A DNA stretch of 64,000 nucleotides from the NCBI RefSeq assembly GCF_052115445.1, contig NZ_JBFRGR010000004.1, positions 310,001 to 374,000 of the forward strand. The letters are read 5' to 3'. Shown piece after piece: positions 1 through 7,881 of this stretch. The DNA is from Paenibacillus_E sp052115445. Lineage in GTDB: Bacteria > Bacillota > Bacilli > Paenibacillales > NBRC-103111. The position numbers and the translations under genes were made by a program. Every line of letters begins with the position of its first letter. The stretch's first letter is position 1. The notes under the pieces were generated by a model. The model ran no database searches. It was not told where the DNA came from and saw nothing but the letters and a program-made list of their open reading frames with translations.

Positions 1-1153
1 GTAAGCTATTATAGAGGGAAGTAATCATACCGCGTTGCTCTCGTTCTACCGATCCGGTAATGAGCGTGTTTAGGCATGGAAGCAGAAGTCCTGTTCCTAT
101 CCCACTGAGCGACAATAAGCCGATGAAGATATACAGGTTCCCGTTTAGAAATGTAGCCAAGGCAAGGGATACAACCATGGTTACAAGTCCGATATTCATG
201 AGCCATCGCATGAGTTTGCCATTTTGTTTGATTTTCGCCCCTGTGGTATAAGAGGTAATGACGAGACAGAGCAAAGGGATTGCTAGGATAAGACCTTTGC
301 GTACGCCTTCGATGTTGTAGGGCTTCTCTTCAAGAATCTGTGAGAGGTAGAATAGCACGCCGAATAGTATAAATAAGGTGATTGCACCAGCTATGAAGGC
401 GGGAATTAGCCAATGGCCTTTGCTTCTCAGGATGGTTTTAATTTGCTTCAAATAGAGCTTAAGGGGTTCAGCTTCTTTCTCTTTAGCAGGTTCTTTGATC
501 ATGAATATAACAGCGAGTAGAGCGAGTAAACAAAAAAGTGGAAAAGCAAAAAATGGCGCAAACCAAATAATTAGCGCTAAAAGAGAACCGAGAATGGGAC
601 TCACGACTTTGCCTATTCCGTTGGAGGCTTCGATGAGTCCGAGGGCTTTGCTGGCCTTGGGTCCCTTATAAATATCGCCAACAAGTGCCATGGCAATAGG
701 GGCTGTACCTGCGGCTCCAAGGCCTTGTATGGCTCTAGAAGCTATAAGTATAGGATAGGAATTCCAAACGGCGCCAAGCCCTGCTAGGATCCCTGCAGCA
801 CCGTACACGATGAGCGAGGGAATGATAACAGCTTTCCGCGTGAAGCGATCAGATAGATAACCGGATATCGGAATGATGAGGCCAGCTGTCAGTGAAAATA
901 AAGTGATGATGAGTGAACTTTGGAAGCGTGAGATGTTCATTTTCTCTTGCAAATCTGGCAGAATCGGGACAAGCATTGAATTGCCAAGGACAAGCACCAA
1001 AGGGATGGAGGCAAGTGCGAGGTACTGCCAAACGCTTCCTTTCTCGTTTGTGTTTGTTTTTTTACTATTGGATGCGCCATCTTCTTCATGCTCATAAATT
1101 CTCATTTTATCGAGCGGATTCTTACTTCTTGTTTTCGCGGCAGCTTGTTTCAT
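1..1153 (-). CDS. MFS drug/metabolite exporter (3' end off window)
   Basis: I translated the minus strand by hand: it stays open from ATG 1153 to the left edge, about 384 codons, so the C-terminus is missing. After a charged cytoplasmic N-tail of about 45 residues come hydrophobic segments typical of the major facilitator superfamily. Helix 1 is followed by the PILPDLQ stretch, and loop 2-3 carries the motif GYLSDRFTRK. The segment SRAIQGLGAAGTAP resembles motif B of proton antiporters of the drug-exporter type. Role: probably proton-driven efflux across the cytoplasmic membrane; the substrate cannot be read from sequence. An in-frame ATG lies at 1171, but the AAAGGA ribosome site nine bases before 1153 favours the latter. 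It is divergent from the thiol oxidoreductase gene. Confidence 0.85.
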   Translation of the reverse strand, partial: MKQAAAKTRSKNPLDKMRIYEHEEDGASNSKKTNTNEKGSVWQYLALASIPLVLVLGNSMLVPILPDLQEKMNISRFQSSLIITLFSLTAGLIIPISGYLSDRFTRKAVIIPSLIVYGAAGILAGLGAVWNSYPILIASRAIQGLGAAGTAPIAMALVGDIYKGPKASKALGLIEASNGIGKVVSPILGSLLALIIWFAPFFAFPLFCLLALLAVIFMIKEPAKEKEAEPLKLYLKQIKTILRSKGHWLIPAFIAGAITLFILFGVLFYLSQILEEKPYNIEGVRKGLILAIPLLCLVITSYTTGAKIKQNGKLMRWLMNIGLVTMVVSLALATFLNGNLYIFIGLLSLSGIGTGLLLPCLNTLITGSVEREQRGMITSLYNSL

Positions 1154-1230
1154 TTCACCGGTTCCTTTCATCGCAAAGAGTAGCTTTACTTTTCCCTAAT
1201 GGGGTGAAAGCATACTTCAGGATTGTGATG

Positions 1231-1258
1231 TTGGAATTTTCGGTAATTTGGAGATAAT
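1231..1258 (+). promoter_or_regulatory. SigA-type promoter for the ResA-like gene
   Basis: TTGGAA (1231-1236), a 16-base spacer and GATAAT (1253-1258). Transcription would start near 1265, just before the GGAGG ribosome site at 1270-1274. That supports GTG 1283 rather than GTG 1268 as the start of the downstream gene. Confidence 0.55.
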
Positions 1259-1282
1259 ATAGAGGGAGTGGAGGTTGATACT

Positions 1283-1819
1283 GTGAAGAAGAATCTCATC
1301 GTGATCGCTTTCGTCGTTCTATTGGCGGGCTTTGCGATTTATCAAAATGTACGGAATGAAGATAAACAAACCCTGATGCCAAGTGAGCAAGCGGCAAAAG
1401 TGAATTTCTTAGCGCCTTCATTTACCTTACAAGGGTTGGATGGGAAGGACTATTCCGTAGGCGGACCTCGTGAAAAGCCGATGTTCGTGAACTTCTGGGC
1501 ATCCTGGTGTGGTCCTTGTGAGGGAGAAGCGCCTGATTTGGTGAATTTGTATAAGAAATATGAGGGGAAATTTGATCTCTATGCGGTGAATGTGACGCCT
1601 GGTGATAAAATGGACAATATCAAAAAATTCGTGGATACCTATCAGTATCCGTTCCCTGTGCTGCTCGATAAACAAGGGGCGAATGCCGATACCTATAACG
1701 TTATCGCTATTCCTACAAGTTTTCTTATTGATAAAAATGGCGTAATCAGGGAAATTATTCATGTTCTTTCCCCGAAAGAACTCGACAAGAAGATGGCAAG
1801 TCTTCTGAAGGAAGAATGA
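1283..1819 (+). CDS. ResA/TlpA-like membrane-anchored thiol-disulfide oxidoreductase
   Basis: 178-residue protein with an N-terminal membrane anchor (about residues 4-22) and an extracytoplasmic thioredoxin fold of the AhpC/TSA-TlpA type. The active site WCGPC has cysteines at 76 and 79, inside FWASWCGPC. The cis-proline loop is AIPTSF (Pro about 144). Proteins of this family reduce extracytoplasmic disulfides, for example apocytochrome c in ResA. No cytochrome-maturation gene lies nearby, so the substrate is open. Start choice: GTG 1283 has GGAGG eight bases upstream; an in-frame GTG at 1268 would sit almost at the predicted transcription start. A strong hairpin terminator follows directly. 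Confidence 0.88.
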   Translation: MKKNLIVIAFVVLLAGFAIYQNVRNEDKQTLMPSEQAAKVNFLAPSFTLQGLDGKDYSVGGPREKPMFVNFWASWCGPCEGEAPDLVNLYKKYEGKFDLYAVNVTPGDKMDNIKKFVDTYQYPFPVLLDKQGANADTYNVIAIPTSFLIDKNGVIREIIHVLSPKELDKKMASLLKEE

Positions 1820-1822
1820 CAA

Positions 1823-1864
1823 AAAAAGCTGCAAGAGAGCGATTTGCGCTCTTGCAGCTTTTTC
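1823..1864. terminator. Bidirectional rho-independent terminator
   Basis: Inverted repeat AAAAAGCTGCAAGAG / CTCTTGCAGCTTTTT around a short loop. It has an A-run on the left and a T-run on the right, so it can serve both the convergent ResA-like gene and cimA. Confidence 0.88.
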
Positions 1865-1873
1865 GTATAAGGA

Positions 1874-3493
1874 TTAATGGTTCACTAGGCCTAATCGTTC
1901 TTGTTGCTCTTTGTTTGCTGGCTCTACGCGTTTTCTGCTGATGAGGGCATAACGTAAGCTGTCAACAAGTGCATACCAACTAGCTTCTATAATGTTGCTA
2001 GAAACACCGAGTGTGTTCCATGTTGTGTTAAAATCGGTGGATTCCATAAGCACGCGAACCTTGCCGGCTGTTGCATCTTTCTCGTCCAATACACGTACCT
2101 TATAATCCGAAAGGTGAACATTCTTAATGTCCGGATAGTATTGAATAAGTGCTTTCCGTAAGGCGTTATCAAGTGCATTGACAGGACCATTGCCTTCCGC
2201 CGCGGTATAGATCGTTTCGCCATGTACTTTCACCTTGACGATAGCTTCTGAAACAACAGAATGATTGGCTGTTTTCTCTACGAGCATTTTAAAAGATTCT
2301 AAGGTGAAAATTTCTTCGAGACCCTCAAAGGCTTCACGCAACAAGAGTTCGAGCGTAGCATCAGCGCCTTCGAATTGATAGCCTTGGTGTTCCATATCTT
2401 TGATTTTCTCGATGATCTCTTTGGTCTTCTGGTGTTCTTTGTTGAAATCCAAGTTAAGCTCCTGAGCCTTGACTAATACGTTGCTTTGGCCAGCAAGCTC
2501 GGAAACGAGCACACGTTGTTTGTTTCCAACATACTCAGGTTTCGTATGCTCATACGTACTTGCATCCTTGAGAATCGCAGAGACGTGGATGCCGCCTTTG
2601 TGTGCGAAAGCCGCGTTGCCAACATAGGGCTGGTTAACAGGCATATGCATATTGGCGATTTCACTGATATATCTCGAAACGGATGTAAGTGACTTCAATT
2701 GATCCGTAGAGATGACATCATAACCTAGTTTCAATTGTAAGTTAGGAATAATTGAGCTTAGGTTAGCATTTCCGCAACGCTCTCCGTAGCCATTGATAGT
2801 TCCTTGTACTTGTCTAGCACCAGCTTGTACGGCGGCTAAGGAGTTCGCAACGCCTAATTCGCAATCATTATGAGCGTGTATGCCTACTGGTGTGGAGACA
2901 TGTTGCGTAACTGTCGTCACGATAGCCGTAATTTCGTTAGGTAAGGATCCGCCATTCGTATCACAAAGCGTAATCCAATCTGCGCCAGCATCTTGTGCCT
3001 TCTTAATTGTTTGCAGTGCATATTCTGGATTATTCTTGTAACCATCGAAGAAATGCTCGGCATCATAAATAACTTCCAACCCACTGCTTTTCAAAAAGAG
3101 AACGGAGTCATAAATCATGTTCAAATTCTCTTCAAGCGTTGTTTGAATAGCTGTCGTTACATGAAAGTCCCATGACTTGCCGAAAATTGTGGCGACTTGC
3201 GCGCCGGATTCCACGAGTCTATTCAAGTTAATGTCATCCGAAGCAAGAGAATCTTTCCGTCTTGTGCTTCCAAAAGCAGTAATTTTGGCATTCGTAAAAG
3301 TCATCGTACGTGCCCGCTCAAAGAATTCAATATCTTTGCTGTTGCTGCCCGGCCATCCGCCTTCAATATAATGAACCCCGAGCTCATCGAGCTTACGGGC
3401 AATTTTGATTTTATCCTCAACGGATAGGGAGATACCTTCTCCTTGGGTTCCGTCTCGTAGGGTAGTGTCGAAGATTTTGACTGATGTTGGCAT
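1874..3493 (-). CDS. cimA: (R)-citramalate synthase
   Basis: 539-residue enzyme of the LeuA/HMGL family. It condenses acetyl-CoA with pyruvate to (R)-citramalate, the entry to threonine-independent isoleucine synthesis. The DTTLRDGTQGEG motif (residues 9-20) provides catalytic Arg and metal-binding Asp; HAHND (206-210) supplies metal-binding histidines. The GGWPGSN stretch and 540-residue length fit the long CimA group rather than short LeuA. The C-terminal third matches the LeuA allosteric/dimer domain, so isoleucine feedback is likely. Start: ATG 3493 has AAGGAGG five bases upstream; an in-frame TTG at 3508 would place the ribosome site inside the gene. It stands alone on the minus strand, with a roughly 230-base AT-rich gap to divergent dinB. 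Assignment to CimA over 2-isopropylmalate synthase rests on domain style and length. Confidence 0.9.
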   Translation of the reverse strand: MPTSVKIFDTTLRDGTQGEGISLSVEDKIKIARKLDELGVHYIEGGWPGSNSKDIEFFERARTMTFTNAKITAFGSTRRKDSLASDDINLNRLVESGAQVATIFGKSWDFHVTTAIQTTLEENLNMIYDSVLFLKSSGLEVIYDAEHFFDGYKNNPEYALQTIKKAQDAGADWITLCDTNGGSLPNEITAIVTTVTQHVSTPVGIHAHNDCELGVANSLAAVQAGARQVQGTINGYGERCGNANLSSIIPNLQLKLGYDVISTDQLKSLTSVSRYISEIANMHMPVNQPYVGNAAFAHKGGIHVSAILKDASTYEHTKPEYVGNKQRVLVSELAGQSNVLVKAQELNLDFNKEHQKTKEIIEKIKDMEHQGYQFEGADATLELLLREAFEGLEEIFTLESFKMLVEKTANHSVVSEAIVKVKVHGETIYTAAEGNGPVNALDNALRKALIQYYPDIKNVHLSDYKVRVLDEKDATAGKVRVLMESTDFNTTWNTLGVSSNIIEASWYALVDSLRYALISRKRVEPANKEQQERLGLVNH

Positions 3494-3728
3494 GGGTTCC
3501 TCCTTCAAAAGCTAGCAAAGTGACTTCGGTGCATGGAATTGTGAGTTTCGCTTGCTTTAAAGCGCTAATGTATAATTTACGATTATAACATAAATGTTCA
3601 GGTAAAGACATCATAACGTAAATTTGCGTTATCTTGAATGATTATTTTTTTGACATCTCAGGATGGTTGTGTTTCACTCGAATAGACGGCTCTGAAATCT
3701 GATTCAATCCTACTAGGAGGTAATGAAT

Positions 3729-5030
3729 ATGGTGTCCGTAGAGCATCATTATCCCAAGCAAGGCAGAGTCATTTTACATATTGATATGAATGCATTCTAC
3801 TGTTCCGTTCATGAAGCCGTAGAGCCTGACTTATATAAGGGAAAGCCGCTTGCTGTTGCTGGCAGTGTGGAACTGCGTAAAGGGATTGTTGTTACTTCAT
3901 CATATGCAGCGCGCAAGCTAGGGATCAAGACGGGCATGCAAGTTAGGCAAGCGTTGAAAATATGTCCAGATCTCATTCTAATCAAACCTGACTTTGATCT
4001 CTATCGAAATTTCTCGAGGCGGTTTATGCAGATAGTCTATGGATATTCACCGATGGTAGAATCTATGTCTATTGATGAATGTTTTGTAGATATCACAGGT
4101 TCCAAACAGTTCGGCACGCCACTAGACATCGCAAATAGTATTCAAAAAAGAATTCTGCAAGAGTTGAAATTACCATGTTCCATTGGTGTCGCGCCGAATA
4201 AGCTGCTAGCCAAGATGGGATCTGATATGAAGAAACCTAATGGGATTACGGTATTGCGGCTTCGTGATGTGCCGGCCGTTTTCTGGGATAAGCCGTGTCA
4301 GTATTTATATGGAATTGGGAAAAAAACAGCGGAAAAGCTTACGAGGCTTGGTATCCTAACGTTAGGGCAATTGGCGATTGCGGATGAGGCACTGTTAAGC
4401 AAGCACTTCGGAGTCATGGGTGCGCACTTAAAGCGCTCAGCCAACGGCATTGATCCTTCGGTTGTGAATCCGGAGCAGGAGCAAAGCAAGTCCATAGGAC
4501 ATACAACGACTTTGCCGCGTGATTATACGGATCGTATCGAAATTCATCGTGTCCTGCTTAATTTAGCCGATCAAGTAGCGAGAAGGCTTCGTAAGCAGGA
4601 GCTCATGACTTCGACAATTCAGATTACGATCCGGGATCCTGAAATGAGGACGATTACTAGATCACTTACTTTGCAAACTCCGACTGAGCATATGGATGAT
4701 ATTTATCGAACTTCCTGTCAATTGTATGATCATCAATGGGAAGATGGCAATCCGGTTCGGCTCCTGGGAATCACTTTGCAGAATCTGATTGCGAAGGAGG
4801 AATCCTACGTACAACTTGATTTATTCGATTACGAGAAACAACCCCGCAGGGAGAATCTGAACCGCGTGATGGATGGTCTGCGTGATAAGTTTGGAGAAGG
4901 TGTGATTCTTACAGCAGGGATGATGAGTGATGATCCATCTGCCTTAATTCGAAATCACAAAGTAAGAGGGACGTCCTTGCAAATGGATCATTTGCGAAAT
5001 AATCCTCTTCATAAAGACGGAGGAGAGTGA
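3729..5030 (+). CDS. dinB: DNA polymerase IV (Y-family translesion polymerase)
   Basis: 433-residue Y-family polymerase for error-prone bypass of DNA lesions. Catalytic acidic residues are seen at HIDMNAFYCSVHEA (Asp19) and SIDECFVDIT (Asp116, Glu117). The little-finger domain and a helix-hairpin-helix (YGIGKKTAEKLTRLGI) follow. QLDLF at about residue 362 is a canonical sliding-clamp-binding motif, in a C-tail slightly longer than in E. coli DinB. Start: ATG 3729 lies eight bases after AGGAGG; the upstream in-frame ATG 3723 is only two bases from it. No LexA box of the GAAC-N4-GTTC type is visible upstream. The stop codon region runs directly into mobB. Confidence 0.93.
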   Translation: MVSVEHHYPKQGRVILHIDMNAFYCSVHEAVEPDLYKGKPLAVAGSVELRKGIVVTSSYAARKLGIKTGMQVRQALKICPDLILIKPDFDLYRNFSRRFMQIVYGYSPMVESMSIDECFVDITGSKQFGTPLDIANSIQKRILQELKLPCSIGVAPNKLLAKMGSDMKKPNGITVLRLRDVPAVFWDKPCQYLYGIGKKTAEKLTRLGILTLGQLAIADEALLSKHFGVMGAHLKRSANGIDPSVVNPEQEQSKSIGHTTTLPRDYTDRIEIHRVLLNLADQVARRLRKQELMTSTIQITIRDPEMRTITRSLTLQTPTEHMDDIYRTSCQLYDHQWEDGNPVRLLGITLQNLIAKEESYVQLDLFDYEKQPRRENLNRVMDGLRDKFGEGVILTAGMMSDDPSALIRNHKVRGTSLQMDHLRNNPLHKDGGE

Positions 5031-5035
5031 GGAGC

Positions 5036-5539
5036 ATGGCTCATTGTTTGGGCTTCGCGGGATTTTCCAATAGCGGGAAAACGACGTTGATAGCTAAGCT
5101 TGTCGTTGAAATGAAACATCGTGGCCATCGGATTGCAGTAATGAAACATGATGCTCATGGACATTATAAGGAAGCGCAAGGTGCGGACTCCACCGTATTT
5201 GTTGAAACAGGTGCCGATGTTGTGGTTACACTTTCTCCAAATGGGGTACACATTTATGAGAAGACAGAAACGCCGAGTTTGGAAGAGGAGTTAGCAGCCT
5301 ATGCCCATCTTGATTATATTTTTATTGAAGGGTTCAAGAAGGAAAAGCATCCAAAGATTGGAGTATACCGTACTATAGAACAAAGAGAGTTACTAAAAGG
5401 AGTGGCGGCAAGCCTGCTTGCAGTTGCGACAGATCTAAGTATTCTCGGGGATGATTTCGCACTTCCGCAGTTCAATTTGGATGATATCCGTGGAATTGCA
5501 GACTTTATTGAGCAGTATTTCATGAATTGTCAATTTTAA
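5036..5539 (+). CDS. mobB: Molybdopterin-guanine dinucleotide biosynthesis protein MobB
   Basis: 167-residue P-loop protein. The Walker A motif GFSNSGKTT sits at the N-terminus, and KHDAHGH plus the IFIEGFKKEKHPKI block near residue 100 are hallmarks of MobB. MobB is an accessory GTP-binding protein that helps MobA attach GMP to molybdopterin. The start is ambiguous: GTG 5027 would overlap the dinB stop by four bases but sits two bases from GGAGGA, whereas ATG 5036 has GGAGGAG about ten bases upstream, and I chose the ATG. Translational coupling to dinB is likely either way. No other molybdenum-cofactor gene is in the window. Confidence 0.87.
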   Translation: MAHCLGFAGFSNSGKTTLIAKLVVEMKHRGHRIAVMKHDAHGHYKEAQGADSTVFVETGADVVVTLSPNGVHIYEKTETPSLEEELAAYAHLDYIFIEGFKKEKHPKIGVYRTIEQRELLKGVAASLLAVATDLSILGDDFALPQFNLDDIRGIADFIEQYFMNCQF

Positions 5540-5542
5540 GGT

Positions 5543-5571
5543 TTGAACTTTGTCCGTATTTATATTATATT
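5543..5571 (+). promoter_or_regulatory. SigA-type promoter for ferredoxin
   Basis: TTGAAC (5543-5548), 17-base spacer, TATATT (5566-5571). It lies directly after the mobB stop and 36 bases before the ferredoxin start, so fer probably has its own transcript. Confidence 0.7.
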
Positions 5572-5606
5572 TTACAATGAGGATAATTAGAGGAGGAGTA
5601 GAAAAC

Positions 5607-5840
5607 ATGGCTAAGTATACATTTGTTGATAAAGATACGTGCATCGCTTGCGGCGCTTGCGGAGCTACAGCTCCAGATATCTATGATTATGATGATGAAG
5701 GTTTGGCGGAAGTGATTTTTGAAGGTGATGGAAACAAAGGGGTTACTGAAATTCCTGATGATCTATTTGATGACCTACAAGATGCTCAAGATGGCTGCCC
5801 AACTGACTCCATTAAAGTTGCGGATTCACCTTTTAGCTAA
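5607..5840 (+). CDS. fer: 4Fe-4S ferredoxin
   Basis: 77-residue acidic ferredoxin. Cys12, Cys15 and Cys18 in CIACGACGATAPD plus Cys64 in GCPTDSIKVAD give the four ligands of a single [4Fe-4S] cluster. The protein closely resembles the monocluster Bacillus ferredoxin in length and in its conserved ends. It is a cytoplasmic electron carrier, for example for P450s, desaturases or other oxidoreductases; the partner cannot be told from context. Start: ATG 5607 has AGGAGGAG upstream; the longer reading frame from 5550 has no ribosome site. It has its own promoter and a strong terminator, so it is monocistronic. Confidence 0.94.
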   Translation: MAKYTFVDKDTCIACGACGATAPDIYDYDDEGLAEVIFEGDGNKGVTEIPDDLFDDLQDAQDGCPTDSIKVADSPFS

Positions 5841-5883
5841 TCATAATTACAAAATCATTTTGTGGAGATACCGCGGAATGTCG

Positions 5884-5922
5884 AAAGAGCTCGTTTCCTA
5901 AGAGGGAACGAGCTCTTTTTTT
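5884..5922 (+). terminator. Rho-independent terminator after ferredoxin
   Basis: Stem AAAGAGCTCGTTTCC / GGGAACGAGCTCTTT with a five-base loop followed by a run of T. Confidence 0.92.
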
Positions 5923-5953
5923 GTTGGATAAATGTGAAATTTGTAACAATTTA

Positions 5954-5982
5954 TTGCCAATTCACAGCTAGCATCTTACAAT
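5954..5982 (+). promoter_or_regulatory. SigA-type promoter for the cyclase gene
   Basis: TTGCCA (5954-5959), 17-base spacer, TACAAT (5977-5982), 27 bases before ATG 6010. It is the only clear promoter before the cyclase-FecR pair. Confidence 0.68.
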
Positions 5983-6009
5983 GAAACTAGTAAACTCGGG
6001 GAGGATTAT

Positions 6010-7860
6010 ATGGGTAAGAAGAAATGGCTTAAGACTTTAGTAGTAGGACTCTTGTTAATGGTATTTTCGACATATTTCTACACGGTGAACTCCAGCGGTT
6101 TATTTTATTTTGTCGAGGGTCCTCTCCAAGATATTTTGCGTGGCGCAAAGTCGGTGGATGAGCGTCAACCGGATGATCGGATTAAGATTGTTAAAATTGA
6201 TGAAAAATCCCTTTCTGCCATCGGGAAGTTTCCGTGGGATCGAAGTACATATGCCCAAGTCATAGAGAAGTTAGAACAATCAGGTGCAGCTGCGATTGGG
6301 ATCGACGTTGTGCTTGCTGAGCCATCGAAGAATCCCGCAGACGATAAAGCTTTAGCTGACGTGCTAGCGAAGTATTCCAATATTATTTTGCCAGTACAAA
6401 TTAACTATCCCTCCAAACAACAGTCAGCAGGCGAACTAGTTCCTGAGCGAATTGATTATCCCTCCTCAACCCTAACGACCAAAAGAGATCAAATGGCCCA
6501 TATCAATGTATTTGTTGATAAGGATGGCAAAGCTCGTAAACTTCCCGTCGGTTTGCCTGATGAGAAAGGTGCTTACATACCCGCATTCAGTGTGGCTCTT
6601 GCGAATTTAGTTTTAGATGAAAATGAAAAGGTAAAGCGCGATTCAGCTACTGGAGAGTGGAAACGCGGGAATGAAGTCGTACCAACGAACGAAAGAAATC
6701 AAGTAACAACAGAGTTCTTCACACAGCCGAGACAAAAGGTTGATGCGACGACAGGTTATGAGTTGCTGTCTTTTGTAGATGTACTGAATAGTACAAAAGC
6801 ATTGCCGCTGAAGGGTAGCATTGTGCTTGTGGGTCCATTTGTTACGGCCATGCAGGATGAATACCCAACACCGATCTCCTCGGTCAAGATGTTTGGGATT
6901 GAAATTCATGCCAATATGATTCAAACCCTATTAGAAAGTACTTTCTTCAAAGATGCTTCGAAATCGGCTGGTATTGCGATTATTCTACTTATTTCCTTGT
7001 TGGCTATATTTTTATTTGAAAAGTTCAATGGGAAGACAGCGCTGTTTATTTTCCTAGGCATCTTCGTGGTTTATGGTCTTGTATGGTTAGGATTCTATAG
7101 TATTGGTTCTATGTTCTTACCGTTGGTGTATCCACAATTTGCACTCGTAACGATCTATGTTTGGTCATTGGTTAGCCATTATTTAGAAGAACGAAAAGAA
7201 CGGAATCGGGTTACTGGTATTTTCGGTCGATTCGTTTCCAAAACCGTTGTGGACGAACTATTACAGTCAGGTGAAGATGTGAAGCTTGGCGGAAGCCGTA
7301 AGGATATTTCATTGATATTTGTGGATATTCGCGGATTTACACCGATGTCGGAACGATTAGAGCCAGAGCAAGTTATTCAAGTGTTAAATGAATATCTAGA
7401 TGTCTGTACGAAAGCGATCTTTAAGTTCAATGGTACGTTAGATAAATTCATTGGTGATGGCGTTATGGCGATGTTTGGTGCACCGATTGAATATGAGAAT
7501 CATCCTGAAATGGCCGTTCGTGCTGCGATTGAGATGAAGTCTCAAGCAGATATTCTTGAGCAGAAATTGATTAAGAATTATGGTATCGGTGTGAAATTCG
7601 GATTAGGTATTAATAGTGGTCCTGCGGTCGTTGGTAACATCGGTTCTGAAGATCTGAGGTTGGATTATACAGCCATTGGAGACACAGTTAACTTATCAGC
7701 ACGACTAGAATCTAATGCTAAGCCAGGGCAGATTTTGATTAGTGAACAGACGTATGAACGTGTCAAAGGTCTATTTGAGATCGAATCCATTGGTGAAATT
7801 AAAGTAAAAGGGAAAGAAAAACCCGTTGCTGTTTATGAAGTTATGGGGCATTTGAAATAG
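6010..7860 (+). CDS. CHASE2-domain class III adenylate cyclase
   Basis: 616 residues. One N-terminal membrane helix (about 7-24), an extracytoplasmic CHASE2 sensor (about 35-310), three closely spaced helices (about 318-337, 342-362, 366-388), then a cytoplasmic class III nucleotide cyclase domain (about 430-615). The cyclase keeps all catalytic positions: metal-binding Asp439 (FVDIRGFT) and Asp483 (IGDGVMAMFG), adenine-selecting Lys479, and transition-state Asn561 and Arg565 (NLSAR). Thr554 in LDYTAIGDTVN stands where class IIIa enzymes have Asp; the Lys/Thr pair defines class IIIb, a group that includes bicarbonate-stimulated cyclases. Predicted product is cAMP from ATP in response to an unknown external signal. 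GGGGAGG precedes ATG 6010. The FecR-domain gene follows after 21 bases and is probably co-transcribed. Confidence 0.92.
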   Translation: MGKKKWLKTLVVGLLLMVFSTYFYTVNSSGLFYFVEGPLQDILRGAKSVDERQPDDRIKIVKIDEKSLSAIGKFPWDRSTYAQVIEKLEQSGAAAIGIDVVLAEPSKNPADDKALADVLAKYSNIILPVQINYPSKQQSAGELVPERIDYPSSTLTTKRDQMAHINVFVDKDGKARKLPVGLPDEKGAYIPAFSVALANLVLDENEKVKRDSATGEWKRGNEVVPTNERNQVTTEFFTQPRQKVDATTGYELLSFVDVLNSTKALPLKGSIVLVGPFVTAMQDEYPTPISSVKMFGIEIHANMIQTLLESTFFKDASKSAGIAIILLISLLAIFLFEKFNGKTALFIFLGIFVVYGLVWLGFYSIGSMFLPLVYPQFALVTIYVWSLVSHYLEERKERNRVTGIFGRFVSKTVVDELLQSGEDVKLGGSRKDISLIFVDIRGFTPMSERLEPEQVIQVLNEYLDVCTKAIFKFNGTLDKFIGDGVMAMFGAPIEYENHPEMAVRAAIEMKSQADILEQKLIKNYGIGVKFGLGINSGPAVVGNIGSEDLRLDYTAIGDTVNLSARLESNAKPGQILISEQTYERVKGLFEIESIGEIKVKGKEKPVAVYEVMGHLK

Positions 7861-7881
7861 AATTGCTGGGAGGCGTGTGGA

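Noticed and set aside
3494..3728. LexA box for SOS control of dinB
   Set aside because: No GAAC-N4-GTTC palindrome is present. A TTGACA exists near 3653 but lacks a good -10 box, so I did not call a promoter.
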